Of a stretch of DNA of 33,503 bases, positions 1 to 10,300 are shown piece after piece. Source of the stretch: a virus; the IMG/VR virus record IMGVR_UViG_3300009158_000128, positions 1-33,503 of that record, one strand, 5' to 3'. The notes under the pieces are model-generated. The model did no database searches and was not told where the DNA came from. It saw only the letters and a list, made by a program, of their open reading frames with translations. The position numbers and the translations under genes were made by a program. Positions within the stretch are counted from its first letter, which is position 1; every line of letters starts with the position of its first letter.

Positions 1-3000
1 ATCCGCAATTACTTTTTCAAGTGGTGAATAAAATCCATTAACTACATCTGGCTGAGTTTCTTTAACCTCAACATCTTTTCCATTAATATTTAATGAAGTG
101 ATTTCTTGTCTTGGCTTTTGCATATGAAGACTAGGTTCACCTTTTGATATTGCTTTATATTTTCCTAACTCGCTAGTTAAATCTTTTGAAGAAACATGAT
201 TAAGATCTGTATCGCTTTTAAATTTATATGATGGTTTTGTTGTAGTGGTAACTCCAAATCCTTTTGTTTCTGTTTCCCCAATCTTTGCACTTCTTCCTTC
301 TATAGCTTGATTTTTACCAAATGTTTTAAATGTTTTATTGAAAATATCTACGCCAACAGGTGATTTGTCTATTGTTTTTATAGCAAACGGATATGATGGA
401 TGGTTTAAATCTTTTTCAAAAAATACAGGGCTTGTTATTTTTAATGCTGAATACGCATCTCCTGTTTCTAATCCTTTTAAAAAATCTTCCTGACCTAAAT
501 CCATAAACATCTTGTCGACTCCAGCTCCTGATGCTTTATATTCCCCTTTCTTTAATTTTGTTTTATCAAATACAAATTGCTTTTCTCCATTAGGGTTTAA
601 TATAAATGAATTTTCATTATACCCCATATCAATCAACATTTTTGTTATGATTGGATTTGCATTTTTAATTAATGATGCTCTAAAAGAATCATAAGAAGAA
701 TTTGCTTCAGACATAGTTTGTCCATCTTCCATTCTTCCTCCTTTTAAATAATTATCAAATAATCCAATAACAGAATCAACATTTCTTACATTTCCTATTT
801 TATAAGTTGATTTTATAGCATCGATTAATCCATTATAACCCTCTTTATTTTTAGCATAAGCCAATAAAGTTTTTACAAATCCAACTTTTGCAGATAAAGA
901 TGTTTTATGTTTTAAGTCACTACCTTTCCCAAGAACCACAGCACCAGGCTTAGGGTTTTCAGGCAATGATAAATTAAATATTTCTCCTTTTTTATTTTTT
1001 AATATCCAATCATTTTTCCCTTTACCTTTTTCAACTTCAAACGAACCTTCATTAAAAGATTCTGGTAATTTAATTCCATTATTTATAAATAACGATCTGT
1101 TAAATTGAGTAGAAAAAGAACCAGCAGAATCAGCACTTACTGATGCTCCAGCTTTCCCTGTTTCGCCTCCATTTAATGGATAAAAAACACCTCCATCAAA
1201 ACTTGCTATTTTTTTACCATCATGTAAAATATCTCCTACAAACAAATCATCCCAATGAGTAAGAGCAAATGTTAGATCTTTAAGCGAATCTTTTGGACTT
1301 ATTACTTTTACTCTTCCACTTTCTACAGCTTTTTCACTTTCTTTTGCATCCAATGCTGGTTTTTTAGTTATCCCAGATTCCCCATAATTAGTAATCTGTT
1401 TTTGAATTGCAAAAATAGTATTTTTAGCTTTTTTCTTATTTTCTATTTTAACATCAATAGCCTCACCTTTTTCAAATCCTGTAGATATTTTATCTGCAAG
1501 TGCCTTTAATTCTCCTACAGTCTTTATTTTTCCAGACAAATCAACTCCTACAGCCTTCATCATATTAACAAAGATCTGTTTAATCTTATCGAAGTTACTC
1601 TCTGTAATTTTAACTTTACCGTCTGCAACGTCAGCAATAAATTCTGTTACAGCTTCCATCTTTTGTTGAGCCTCATCATAAGCTGAAGCAAACTCTTTTG
1701 AATAGAAACCTTCTTTACCTGCACGCTTCTCAGCCGAAACAACTTGATTAAATAATCTATCAACAGCTTTCGGATCAACAGCATGTATAGCATTTAATAT
1801 AGGATGAACTCCTTCGTGAAACAAGGTGTTGCTTTGAATTTTCTCAAGGTTCAGATGAATAGTTTTTGTTTCTGAATCGTAAAATCCTCCTGCTACTATG
1901 CTTTCTTGTGCTTTACCACCTGCCTTTTCAGCAGCTTTCGCAAAAGCTTCTGGAGTTTCATGTGTTTCTACTTTTAAATCAGGACTAACATCTTTCAATG
2001 CAGCTACAACGTTATCAACCTGTGCCTTTGTCTTCTCTATTACTTCCTTTTGCCCTGCCTTAGCCTTAAGCTCTTCTAGTTGAGCCTTTTCGTTTTCTTT
2101 TAAAGTACCGTGTGATTCTTTTAGTTTAAGCGTGTTGTACTTACTTTTTTCTGCAGGAGTAATCTTTTCAGCTTTAACTTCTTCAGGTAATTTAGATGCC
2201 CATTCAGGAAGTAATCCTATTTTTTGTTCTGCAAAAGGTTTTTCTTTTGCAGAAACTTTTTTGATATTACCATTCTCATCTCTTAAATGCTCACCAAAGT
2301 TAACCCAAGAGTTTTGTCCGCGAGTCTCAGTAGTCATAGCTCTTCTTGCTAATGGACTAAACATACGAGCGTGAACATCCCATGCATTCTCTTCTCCCTT
2401 TGCTCCAAAAGAATTACCTCTTTCACCGTGACCAAATGCATCATGAACAAAACGGAACACATCGTTTACAAGCAATGGTTTTCCGTTAATGTCTTTCTGC
2501 CCACTATCTTTTAATAATGGATTCTCTGACCTTTGTTTTTCTGTTATCTCTTTACCACCAAATTCTTTTTCTGTTGAAAGAACAAAAAGATGTTTATTAT
2601 CTCTAAGGTCTTTAAGCATTTCAGTAGAATTCTTATATGGCTCTCCTTCCCCTTCATATATTTCAACCTTGTAACCATTGTCAACTAAATGTTTATGTTG
2701 ATCAACACTTTCTTTTGCTAAAGCTTCATAAGAGGCTTTAGTCTCAGGGTCATTAGGGTTATTCTTCATCTCTTGAAAAGCATCGGCACGTTTCTTTGCC
2801 TCCTCTTCACTGATATCGAAAATCTTTTCTCCCTTAGGTGTTTCTATCCCAACGTTCTTTTTGTAACTATCAGCTACATTAGAAATTTCAGGAACAGGTT
2901 CTGAAAATAATTTACCTCCAGCTTTTACTTCTTTAACTTCAATTTGTTTACCTTCTTCGGTAGGCGCAGTCCCTTGCTCGCCTTGTCCCATTCCGACACG

Positions 3001-4389
3001 TTCACCCCCTGTGACTCCAGCTTCGTTTTGTTCGCGTGGAAGAATCCCTGTTGTGCTTTGCTTTTGTACGGCATCTTTTTGTTGTGTTAGTTCGTTAATT
3101 TGTGTGTCTAAAATATCGTGAACGGATTTATATACAACAGGGACATTTTTTTTGTCTTCCTGTAAACGTTCAATCCTTGCCGTTAAATCTTCTGCTGTTA
3201 CTGCATTATCTGCATTTAGTTTTGCTTCAACCAATTGTATATCAGCATCTGTTCTATTTGCCTCAGCAATCTCTTGTTCCTTGAAATCGATTTGTTGATA
3301 AAGCATATCCTTTGCCTCGCCTTCAGGAAGATTCTCGAAAGCACTCTGCATCTCAGCAAGCTCTGTTTGCAGCTTGTCATTATTTGGAGCTGTCTTTTCT
3401 TCTACAGTGTTTATCTTATTAAGAATTTCTTTTGATGCAGGTGTATCAGATTTCTCTGCCTCGTTCTTAATGTCAGTAATGTTTACCTTCTTTAATCCTT
3501 CCTGTAAATTTTCAAATGATTGTTTTTCTTCAGGTGTAGCTTTGTTTTCTGCAACCTTCTGAGAAATATCTTTTAAATCTTTTATTGATTTTATTTGTGA
3601 TTTTATTTCTCCTGCACCGCGCATAGCTCCTGCAACTGCTGCAAAGTCTAATAGCTCTAAAACCATAGCACTATTGCTTCCTTCTTCAGGTTTTATGCCC
3701 ATAGCATTTGTTAGCTTAGATACCATAGTAAATGGAGTATCTAAAACATTCTCTACAGTTTTAGCTGTCTCAGGAGAAAGATTTTTATTTGCTGCTGTTT
3801 TTATTGCATCGATAGCTATGTTGAATTCTACTGCTGCAGGAATTAAATTGAATGCTGTTTGAGTGCCTCCTGTTAATGTCGTTAATGTTCCTTTTACAAT
3901 ATCTTGTTTCTGAACAGGTGTTCCAAAAAGCAAATTAGCTCCCTCTCCCATCTTCTCAACACCGCCCTTTATCGCTTCACCTGTTTTAACAGCAAACTCA
4001 TTAGACCAATCGGCTATAGGTTGTAACGCTCCCCATGTTTGAGACATAGGAGTTTTAATGATAGGTTCTTCGTGTGGTTGATTGTTCTCTACTGCTGCAG
4101 CAAAAGACTCTAATTGATCCTTGTCATACCCTTTATCAACAAGGGTTTTGATGTAATGCTCTTTATATATTGGTGATGGATTAGAAACTAAATCTTTAGC
4201 CATACCTTGCTTTAACAAGTCTGACTTAGCAAGATCGTGCTTAACGATGTTATCCTGTTTTATCTGATTGACATAAGGAACCTTAATCTTCTCCTCTGAA
4301 GTAGAAGGGGCTTCGAATCCCACAGCCTCTGCCATTGATTTTGAAGTACCACCTACCGATTTCGATGGTGAGGTGGGCGGATTTTTTTT
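1..4389 (-). CDS. Giant polyvalent-type phage protein, partial at window edge (C-terminal part missing)
   Basis: One minus-strand frame stays open from the left edge to about 4399, giving over 1,450 codons with neither its start nor its stop inside this frame. From the N-terminal side it shows a low-complexity P/S/T/G segment, an alanine- and glycine-rich amphipathic helical stretch, a long Glu/Lys/Gln-rich likely coiled coil, then a conserved-looking block with HDAFGH (2428-2445), GEENAW and ETRGQNSWVNFG (2293-2328). I recall such blocks from large phage polyvalent proteins. An HEGVH zinc-metallopeptidase-type motif follows at 1804-1818, then a beta-rich region (HWDDLFVGDIL). It is probably delivered with or packaged in the virion, since it ends the internal-protein gene cluster. 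The N-terminus is most likely the short reading frame at 4283-4498, joined by a one-base shift at the A10 run. An independent start at ATG 4335 is the alternative. The gene is real; the domain roles are inferred. Confidence 0.8.
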
Positions 4390-4498
4390 TTGCCACACCG
4401 TTCAAATCGTCAAGTGTGGGTAGTGTTTCAGATGTTGAATCGTTGTTTAATTCGTCTAATGTTGGCAGTTTGTCTTCCATTGTTATTGCATTACCCAT
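4283..4498 (-). CDS. Short N-terminal reading frame of the giant protein, out of frame at an A10 run
   Basis: This 71-codon frame starts at ATG 4498 and overlaps the stop of the preceding gene by 16 nt. A second in-frame ATG at 4480 sits just past that stop and fits translational coupling better. Its first 37 or so residues contain two copies of a short motif, LPTLDELN and LPTLDDLN, then GVAKKK encoded by a run of ten A. After the run this frame soon stops, and the sequence looks non-coding-like (HLTIEIGRWYFKINGRG). The frame one base over reads NPPTSPSKSVGGTSKS and continues for over 1,400 codons. So only residues 1 to about 40 are likely authentic, as the head of the giant protein. Sequencing error, slippage or programmed frameshift are all possible. 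Confidence 0.55.
   Translation of the reverse strand: MGNAITMEDKLPTLDELNNDSTSETLPTLDDLNGVAKKKSAHLTIEIGRWYFKINGRGCGIRSPFYFRGED
4382..4391 (-). other. A10 homopolymer (coding strand) at a frame change
   Basis: Ten T on the plus strand read as ten A on the coding strand, within GGT GTG GCA AAA AAA AAA TCC. With nine A the upstream frame would enter the giant downstream frame directly (GCA AAA AAA AAT CCG). The required change is +1 (equivalently -2). Runs of nine or more A are known sites of transcriptional slippage and also of sequencing miscounts. Confidence 0.7.
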
Positions 4499-5736
4499 TT
4501 AGTACCATTATATACTGCAGTTCCGCCTTGGACAGCTTTAGTATCTCCTTTTTTAGGAGCTTTATTATTTGAATCCTTTGAATTGTATTTCTTTATAGTT
4601 ACATGCTCAGGAGCTTTACCGTTTAATAAATCAGTAGGGTTTTCTATACCGAAAGAATTTATCATAACATCCGCCACTGAATTGTAATCTAAAAGTTTTA
4701 TTCTTTGTACTGGATTTCCATCGTCATCTTTCTCTGTTACAGATCCCTTAAGCATTATCTTTCCGCCTTTTGTTTGAACAATAGCCATAGGTGTAATATC
4801 CATTGTCCCACCTTTAACGTCAGGGTTGTCAACCTTTAGCTTAGGATTCTCTGCTTTGTCAGTAAAGTTAAACGAAGCTGTCTTATCTCCATTAGGTTGC
4901 TCTGTTACTACAGCCGATACTCTTGGACGTTTTGTTGTTTCTCCTTGACCTGTAGCTTGAGGGCCTGCCTTTGTATCACTAACAACTAACTTTGGAGCAT
5001 AGATTTTTTTATAGTATTCTATAGGGTCTTTTGCTCCAAGCTTATCTGCTGCTCTATTAAAATCATATGCAGCCTGCTCAAATAATTGAGCGTCTTTCAA
5101 ATCATCTTCAATTGATTTTTCAGCTTGCGCTAATGTAAAAGTCTTACGATAAGGTGTATCTTGTGCCATCGCTTGAGCGTTTGGAGCTAACACCTTTAAA
5201 ACTCTATCGTTATAATTAATGTTTTGTTTATAAATAGATGGGTCATCATTCCAATTACCAGCATCTGCTGTAGAAGCTCTCTTTAAATGCTCATCCATTA
5301 CACCCTCTCTATAAGATGCAGGGTCTTTAGCAATCATTTGACCATTAGCCTCCCACTTCTCACGATAGTTCTTAGACAACTCTGCATTTGTGTTATAGTC
5401 ACCATAAAGTCTTTGAAACTCTAACGTAGCCCCTATATCTCCATTGCGTAACTTGTCGTGATTTTTATTAACGAAGTCTCTTATGCCTTGAGCTTTCTCA
5501 GCAAACATTTGTTGATCCTTAGGCATAATCTCAATAGAACCCATCTTAGATAGGTTGCTCATCACATCTGCTTCAGTATCTGCCGCTTCTTTTTCTTTCG
5601 CTTGCTTAGCAGCAAAATCCTCCTTCTTCTTTTGAAGAAGATTCTCCTGCGTTTGTTTAGTGTCTATTATTTGAGCTGCGCCTTTTCCAATATCATATAG
5701 ATCTGTACGGGCATCGGCTGTTGAGTTATTGTACAT
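4483..5736 (-). CDS. Putative internal virion or ejected protein, 417 aa
   Basis: I do not recognise a named family. The protein is highly charged and mostly helical. A Lys/Gln/Glu/Ala-rich likely coiled coil occupies residues 25-60 (around ENLLQKKKEDFAAKQAKEKE), helical segments follow to about residue 260, and a beta-rich Lys/Gly/Asp-rich C-terminal half ends GTKWVMQ. There is no signal peptide or membrane segment. It lies one base after the 243-aa Gln/Gly-rich gene and overlaps the next frame by 16 nt, so it belongs to the cluster downstream of the tail hub. In podoviruses that position commonly holds internal or cargo proteins ejected with DNA. The role rests on position and composition only. 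Confidence 0.75.
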   Translation of the reverse strand: MYNNSTADARTDLYDIGKGAAQIIDTKQTQENLLQKKKEDFAAKQAKEKEAADTEADVMSNLSKMGSIEIMPKDQQMFAEKAQGIRDFVNKNHDKLRNGDIGATLEFQRLYGDYNTNAELSKNYREKWEANGQMIAKDPASYREGVMDEHLKRASTADAGNWNDDPSIYKQNINYNDRVLKVLAPNAQAMAQDTPYRKTFTLAQAEKSIEDDLKDAQLFEQAAYDFNRAADKLGAKDPIEYYKKIYAPKLVVSDTKAGPQATGQGETTKRPRVSAVVTEQPNGDKTASFNFTDKAENPKLKVDNPDVKGGTMDITPMAIVQTKGGKIMLKGSVTEKDDDGNPVQRIKLLDYNSVADVMINSFGIENPTDLLNGKAPEHVTIKKYNSKDSNNKAPKKGDTKAVQGGTAVYNGTKWVMQ

Positions 5737-5737
5737 C

Positions 5738-6469
5738 TTATTGAGGATAATAAGGGTTTAAATTAGTCTGCTTAAACATATTAGTTGTGTCAGGAGCATT
5801 CCATTGACCCATATTATTTCCGTACTGATTTCCTGGCTGAACAAACATTCCCTTTGTATTAGGATTGTTATATGTACCAACGTTTGTGTTACCATAAGGA
5901 TTAACTTCACCACCTGTATCTGTTGATTCAGGAGCTTTAGCTTTAGGCTTCATGCCTGCAACTCCTCCGCCTGCCATTTGCAATCCTCCAGAAATATTCT
6001 GCATACCTGCACCAATCATTGCTTGGTTCTGAGCAGTTCTTTCGTAGTAAGGATTTTCCTTGTTAATTCCCCAAGCCTTGTCTTTGTAATCAGCCATGTT
6101 CTGTCTTTGAGCAGATAGAGTCTGTTGATTAGCTTGTCTTGCTGCTGCATCCATACCTAACAGATTACCATATGCCTGATTCTGGCTATCTGCTAACCCT
6201 GCAATACCTGCCAACCCACCTTTACGTGAACCTGCAGAAGCTAACGCTTGAGCAGAACCTCTTTGAAGGTTCGATAAATATTGTTGCTTTTGCTCCTCAG
6301 GAAGACCTTGCAGAGCTTGTTGTTGTGCTTGATTAAGATTTTGCTTTACCTCGTCAGGAATTTGGTATTCAGGACGTTTATTTTTCTTTTGGTCGTAATA
6401 GCCTTTAGCCATTTGAACACCACCCATTACAGCGGTAGCTCCGCCAACTCCAACAGCTATCCAAGTCAT
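5738..6469 (-). CDS. Gln/Gly/Ala-rich putative internal virion (ejection-type) protein, 243 aa
   Basis: The N-terminus is a short Gly/Ala/Val hydrophobic segment (WIAVGVGGATAVMGGVQMAK, residues 3-22). A Lys-rich turn follows, then a helical Gln/Ala-rich region (residues 40-130, around NLNQAQQQALQGLPEEQKQQ). A second Gly/Met-rich hydrophobic stretch (GAGMQNISGGLQMAGGGVAG) lies near residues 152-172, and the tail is disordered and Asn/Gly/Tyr/Pro-rich. This mix of glycine-zipper-like segments and Gln-rich helices is typical of small podoviral internal proteins such as the T7 gp14 class, which insert in the host envelope during DNA entry. The start overlaps the cupin gene's stop by 4 nt (ATGA). 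The assignment is by composition and context. Confidence 0.75.
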   Translation of the reverse strand: MTWIAVGVGGATAVMGGVQMAKGYYDQKKNKRPEYQIPDEVKQNLNQAQQQALQGLPEEQKQQYLSNLQRGSAQALASAGSRKGGLAGIAGLADSQNQAYGNLLGMDAAARQANQQTLSAQRQNMADYKDKAWGINKENPYYERTAQNQAMIGAGMQNISGGLQMAGGGVAGMKPKAKAPESTDTGGEVNPYGNTNVGTYNNPNTKGMFVQPGNQYGNNMGQWNAPDTTNMFKQTNLNPYYPQ

Positions 6470-6984
6470 CGTATTAATTTTTTAAAGAAAGAAATTAAAC
6501 GATTTTCTTTCTTGGTTGTTTTTATAAATCTTTCATAATCCTCGTAGCTATCAGCGATAACTTCTTTTTCTAACAACTCTAAATCTTGAGTGTTAGTTGG
6601 ATTAAGGTGTACTGTTATCCATACTGTGTCAGTGATAGCGTGAACAACTCTTTTAGTTCCTGCTGGAGATATCATAGACATTGGGCCTTGTAATTCTTCC
6701 ATCCCATTCTCCGTTACAACTAACACTTTCCCTGACATTAAAAAGTTTGGGTGATCATGTTTGTGAATCTTTCCAACTAACATAGTGTCAGCAGGAATAA
6801 ATATCTCTCTTACATAAATACCATCCGAAAAAGTATGATTCAATGGACAGTATGATGAGTCTCCTATAAAAGCACCTTCTACCCCTCTTAACTTATCCTC
6901 TACAGACATTATATCTTCTCTTATGTGCTGCTTAGATGCTGTTATTTCATTATCTATTGCTGCCAAAGCTGGGTCTAATGCCAT
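6466..6984 (-). CDS. Phage cupin-fold protein, 172 aa
   Basis: Residues 1-35 are a charged helix. Residues 55-130 have the beta-strand pattern of a small cupin barrel: YVREIFIPADTMLVGKIHKH, then DHPNFLMSGKVLVV, then SPAGTKRVVHAITDTVWITV. Histidines 74, 76 and 78 could bind a metal, but the canonical two-motif cupin signature is only partly present. The C-terminus is acidic then basic (FFKKLIR), with no membrane segment. Similar cupin-like proteins are common near phage tail and structural genes, usually without a proven function. It overlaps the membrane-protein gene by 1 nt upstream and the 243-aa gene by 4 nt downstream, so it is translated as part of a tight cluster. The fold call is fairly good; the function is open. 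Confidence 0.8.
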   Translation of the reverse strand: MALDPALAAIDNEITASKQHIREDIMSVEDKLRGVEGAFIGDSSYCPLNHTFSDGIYVREIFIPADTMLVGKIHKHDHPNFLMSGKVLVVTENGMEELQGPMSMISPAGTKRVVHAITDTVWITVHLNPTNTQDLELLEKEVIADSYEDYERFIKTTKKENRLISFFKKLIR

Positions 6985-7337
6985 TATCTTTTATTTAGAA
7001 ATTCATATAGAGCAATCACTAATAACGTACCCATCAAACCTATCAACCCTCCTACAAAAATATCAAAAATACTTGACATTCCAAACATTAGAACAAAATT
7101 TATTATACCACTCCAAAATGAGAAGCATTTGTGACAGTTAAATATCTCATCAAAGAACCAATATACCTTATACTTTATAGTTGTTATTACTCCTTTCATC
7201 TCAGGAGACTTCATAGCTATAGAAAAGCATTTACGTTTATGACTTAGCCACGACCTGAATGGTGTTAGTAGTGTAGAATACACAGCTATCCAAGATAACC
7301 CCGATGTTGCTAATATGAATTTCAGTAGTTCTAACAT
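6984..7337 (-). CDS. Small phage membrane protein with a CHKC motif, 117 aa
   Basis: Likely membrane segments are at residues 5-27 and in one or two spans within 73-114 (FWSGIINFVLMFGM, then FVGGLIGLMGTLLVIALYEF). Between them lies a basic loop and NCHKCFSFWSG at residues 67-77. A CxxC preceding a Trp-Gly membrane helix is seen in small phage and bacterial membrane proteins of the DUF1360 type, a resemblance I recall but cannot test. It lies 18 nt after the tail-hub gene and just before the cupin gene. A lysis (holin-like) role is possible, but the CxxC argues against a simple holin. A TATATTTG promoter-like element ends 4 nt before its ATG. Confidence 0.7.
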   Translation of the reverse strand: MLELLKFILATSGLSWIAVYSTLLTPFRSWLSHKRKCFSIAMKSPEMKGVITTIKYKVYWFFDEIFNCHKCFSFWSGIINFVLMFGMSSIFDIFVGGLIGLMGTLLVIALYEFLNKR

Positions 7338-7341
7338 AAGT

Positions 7342-7349
7342 CAAATATA
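7342..7349 (-). promoter_or_regulatory. Weak candidate -7 element (TATATTTG) before the membrane-protein gene
   Basis: The coding-strand TATATTTG matches the Bacteroidetes -7 element and lies in the 18-nt gap after the tail-hub stop. It ends only 4 nt before the ATG, so initiation would give an almost leaderless message. The upstream box seen at the other phage promoters is absent at the usual spacing, which lowers confidence. Confidence 0.25.
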
Positions 7350-7355
7350 ATAAAT

Positions 7356-10300
7356 TTATCGATTACTTAAGAACGATAATATGTAATCAAAGTTAACAGC
7401 GTTTATTTTATTGTAATTGTTTCCTGTGTAGCGGAACTTAGCCAACATTGTTCTATCTCTCATTACATCCCCTTCAAACAAAGGTAATGCAGGAGGAATA
7501 ATGTTAGGTGTGTTTGTGTCGCGCCATACTGCAGCATATTCATTGTTTTCTCTCTTCTCGAAATCAGACGCAATTAAATTAGTTAGCTGACCGTTAGGTG
7601 TTGTTATCTGATAAACTTCCCACGGACTGTTTGTTTCCTCAGAAATAGATTCAAGGATTTTAACGTTAGATGGAACTGCGTTTAAGTAAACCCAAAACTC
7701 AGAGTTGTATAGAACACCGTAGAATTTATTGTAGATAGGGTTTACATTGTGTACATATAATCTTCCTTCTTTAAATGTTACAATACCACTATTGGCACTA
7801 CACATTCCTTCAGGATGATAGCTATAGAATGTACTCCATTGATTAAATCTTTCATTCCAAGCTAATGTTTCAGCAGGGATAATATTTTCAACACCAGCAA
7901 TAACTTGAGCAAAAGCTATAACATATTCATTAAACTTGGTGTCGAAAACGCCATAAATCTGAGATTTCTGACCTGTTGCTACAATAGCCTTACATTTATC
8001 TGTAAAATAATTATGCATTGACCCTGTGTCAGAAATGACAGTAATTCCATCGTTAGCCAATCTCCACACAACACCTCTTAAAACATCAATACCATAATCG
8101 TTATCTCCGAAAACAGCGTGACTCTCAGGATTACGTCCTATACCGAACTCTCCTGCATAAGGGACTGCTTGTGGACTAAGTACTGCGTTAGATGTTCCAA
8201 CGGCTGTGTTAAGCTGTAAATCGCCATAAATAATCCTATCTACAGGCACAAGACTTAGCTTTAACTCTTGCATCATTACAAGACCTGTATTCTTTACTCG
8301 GAATTTATAAATCCCTCCGTAACGTTGATCGTATGATTCGTAGTTTGAATCGTAAACAGAACTTAATCCGTTTATATTTGTTTCCGCAATAAACAATTCA
8401 GAATAATAAACAGTACTCTGTCTTGTTACTCTTTTTATCTGAACATCAACAGTGTTTGGTCTACCAAACCCATCAGCATTAGATTTAAACAAATTACTTG
8501 CAGAAGATGCCTCTATGTAAGAATAAACACGGCACACTTGAGATGCAGTACTAACAAAAGGCATATCGCAATATCTTCTAAAGCAATCTCCACTGTTAAA
8601 TATATCCTCTGCAGCTTTCACTATTTTACACGCAACACTTGAAGCATAAGTTCCAAACATTGTATATGTTGCAGTGCTTATTGTTATTGATGTTGTAGTA
8701 GTTCCTGTCACAACACCATAAATACTAAATGCTCCAGTATTAGCTTTTACTTTTACCTTGTCATTAGTATTAAATCCGTGACCAAGTGGAGCAGCTACCA
8801 CCATAACATTCGTCCCCGAATTATATGATGTACTTGTACAAGATGAAATTAATTGATTAGCAAGAGAACCATTATGAACCCAATTGCCATGAATGTCTGT
8901 ACCCAATGTTCCTTCTTCAGCAACCTCATAAATCAATTCGTTATCATTGATAACACTTGCAGCAGGATGATAAACTTCAAACAAGGCCCCACCTTTTAAT
9001 GTAGTAGGAGTTGTTGGACTCATTCTCATTAACAATATTCCTGTAGAAGAATCGTAAGCGATAACTTCTTGGTCGTTAAACGGGAAGAAGGTGTCTAATG
9101 TTGATATTGCAGCAGGACTATATGGCGGAAGTGGAGTTGGATATGTTGGAGATGTTGTCCATGCCGCATTAGCAATAAATCTTACTCTATCCCCTACAGC
9201 ATAATCGTAAACTAAAGTTGAGTTTGGATTTTCTGTTTTATATCTATCTGTAATATTTAATAGTGAAATCTCTATGTACTTTGCATTTGCAGGAACAGAC
9301 TCTAATGTTCTATCAGCATTAAGATAAGCAAAATCCTGTACAACAAATTGTATATAATTTGATATTGCTTCATCCTTACTTCTTACTATTTGATAATGTG
9401 TTGCCCATGTAGGAGGTTCATTATAAATTTCTACATTAACTTGTGGCACATATTGCATTTGATCACCTAAAATACCAAACACTACATTGAAAGCCGCTCC
9501 TGTACCAGCTCCTGAAGAAACATCTTGAGAAACAGGATTTGATGGAGTAGCAGTATATAATCCAGCTTGATTTATAGACGCAGATAATACACCAAATGAT
9601 AGAGAAGTCAATACAAAGCTAGCTCCTCCTGCTGGAGATACAGATGTTTGATAAAGAGCAGCAGGAACTGTACCTGAGTAACTTCCTCTTGAGGATACTG
9701 TATAAGAAACAACTTCTCCAAAACCACCAACAGAATTAACAGTTACAATAGTTCCGCCATCTAAAGTTATTACATCAGATGCACTATATCCAGCTCCTGA
9801 AAAAAAGAAAGACGAGGATGCAAATTGTACAGAATCAACATTTAAAATTGCAGGAGATGTAAATGTTCCTCCTGATAATGTTATTGTATCGCCTGGGAGA
9901 TATCCTGAGCCATATGAAGTGGCATTTACAACAGCCGATGTTGCGCCAGAGTTAGTATAATATGATGGATTATATAAAGGGTCTGTAAGGAATGGAACAT
10001 ATAATGTTGTTCCAAATCTATCCTCAACAATATCTGTAGTTTTACCAACAACAATATTACTTAATCCACTTCTATTTCCTGGATTATCATAATAAACAAT
10101 TCCATTTTTATAGATACCTCCCGACTTCAAATAAGAAGCGTTAGGGAACCATATATTTGATGGAGCTGTTGGCTTAACATAAGACAAAGGAAGTCGCATA
10201 TCAATAGCTACAGGGTCTTGATTCTCTGTAACCAATCCATCAACAATCCTTGTTCCTTCGATAAGCTCTTGTGCCTTAGAACGTAAAGGAACATTATCGT

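Noticed and set aside
512-3862. Several plus-strand open frames of 60-90 codons across the left end
   Set aside because: They lie opposite the long minus-strand frame of the giant protein, lack neighbours on their strand and have low-complexity Phe/Ser/Leu-rich products typical of antisense shadows.
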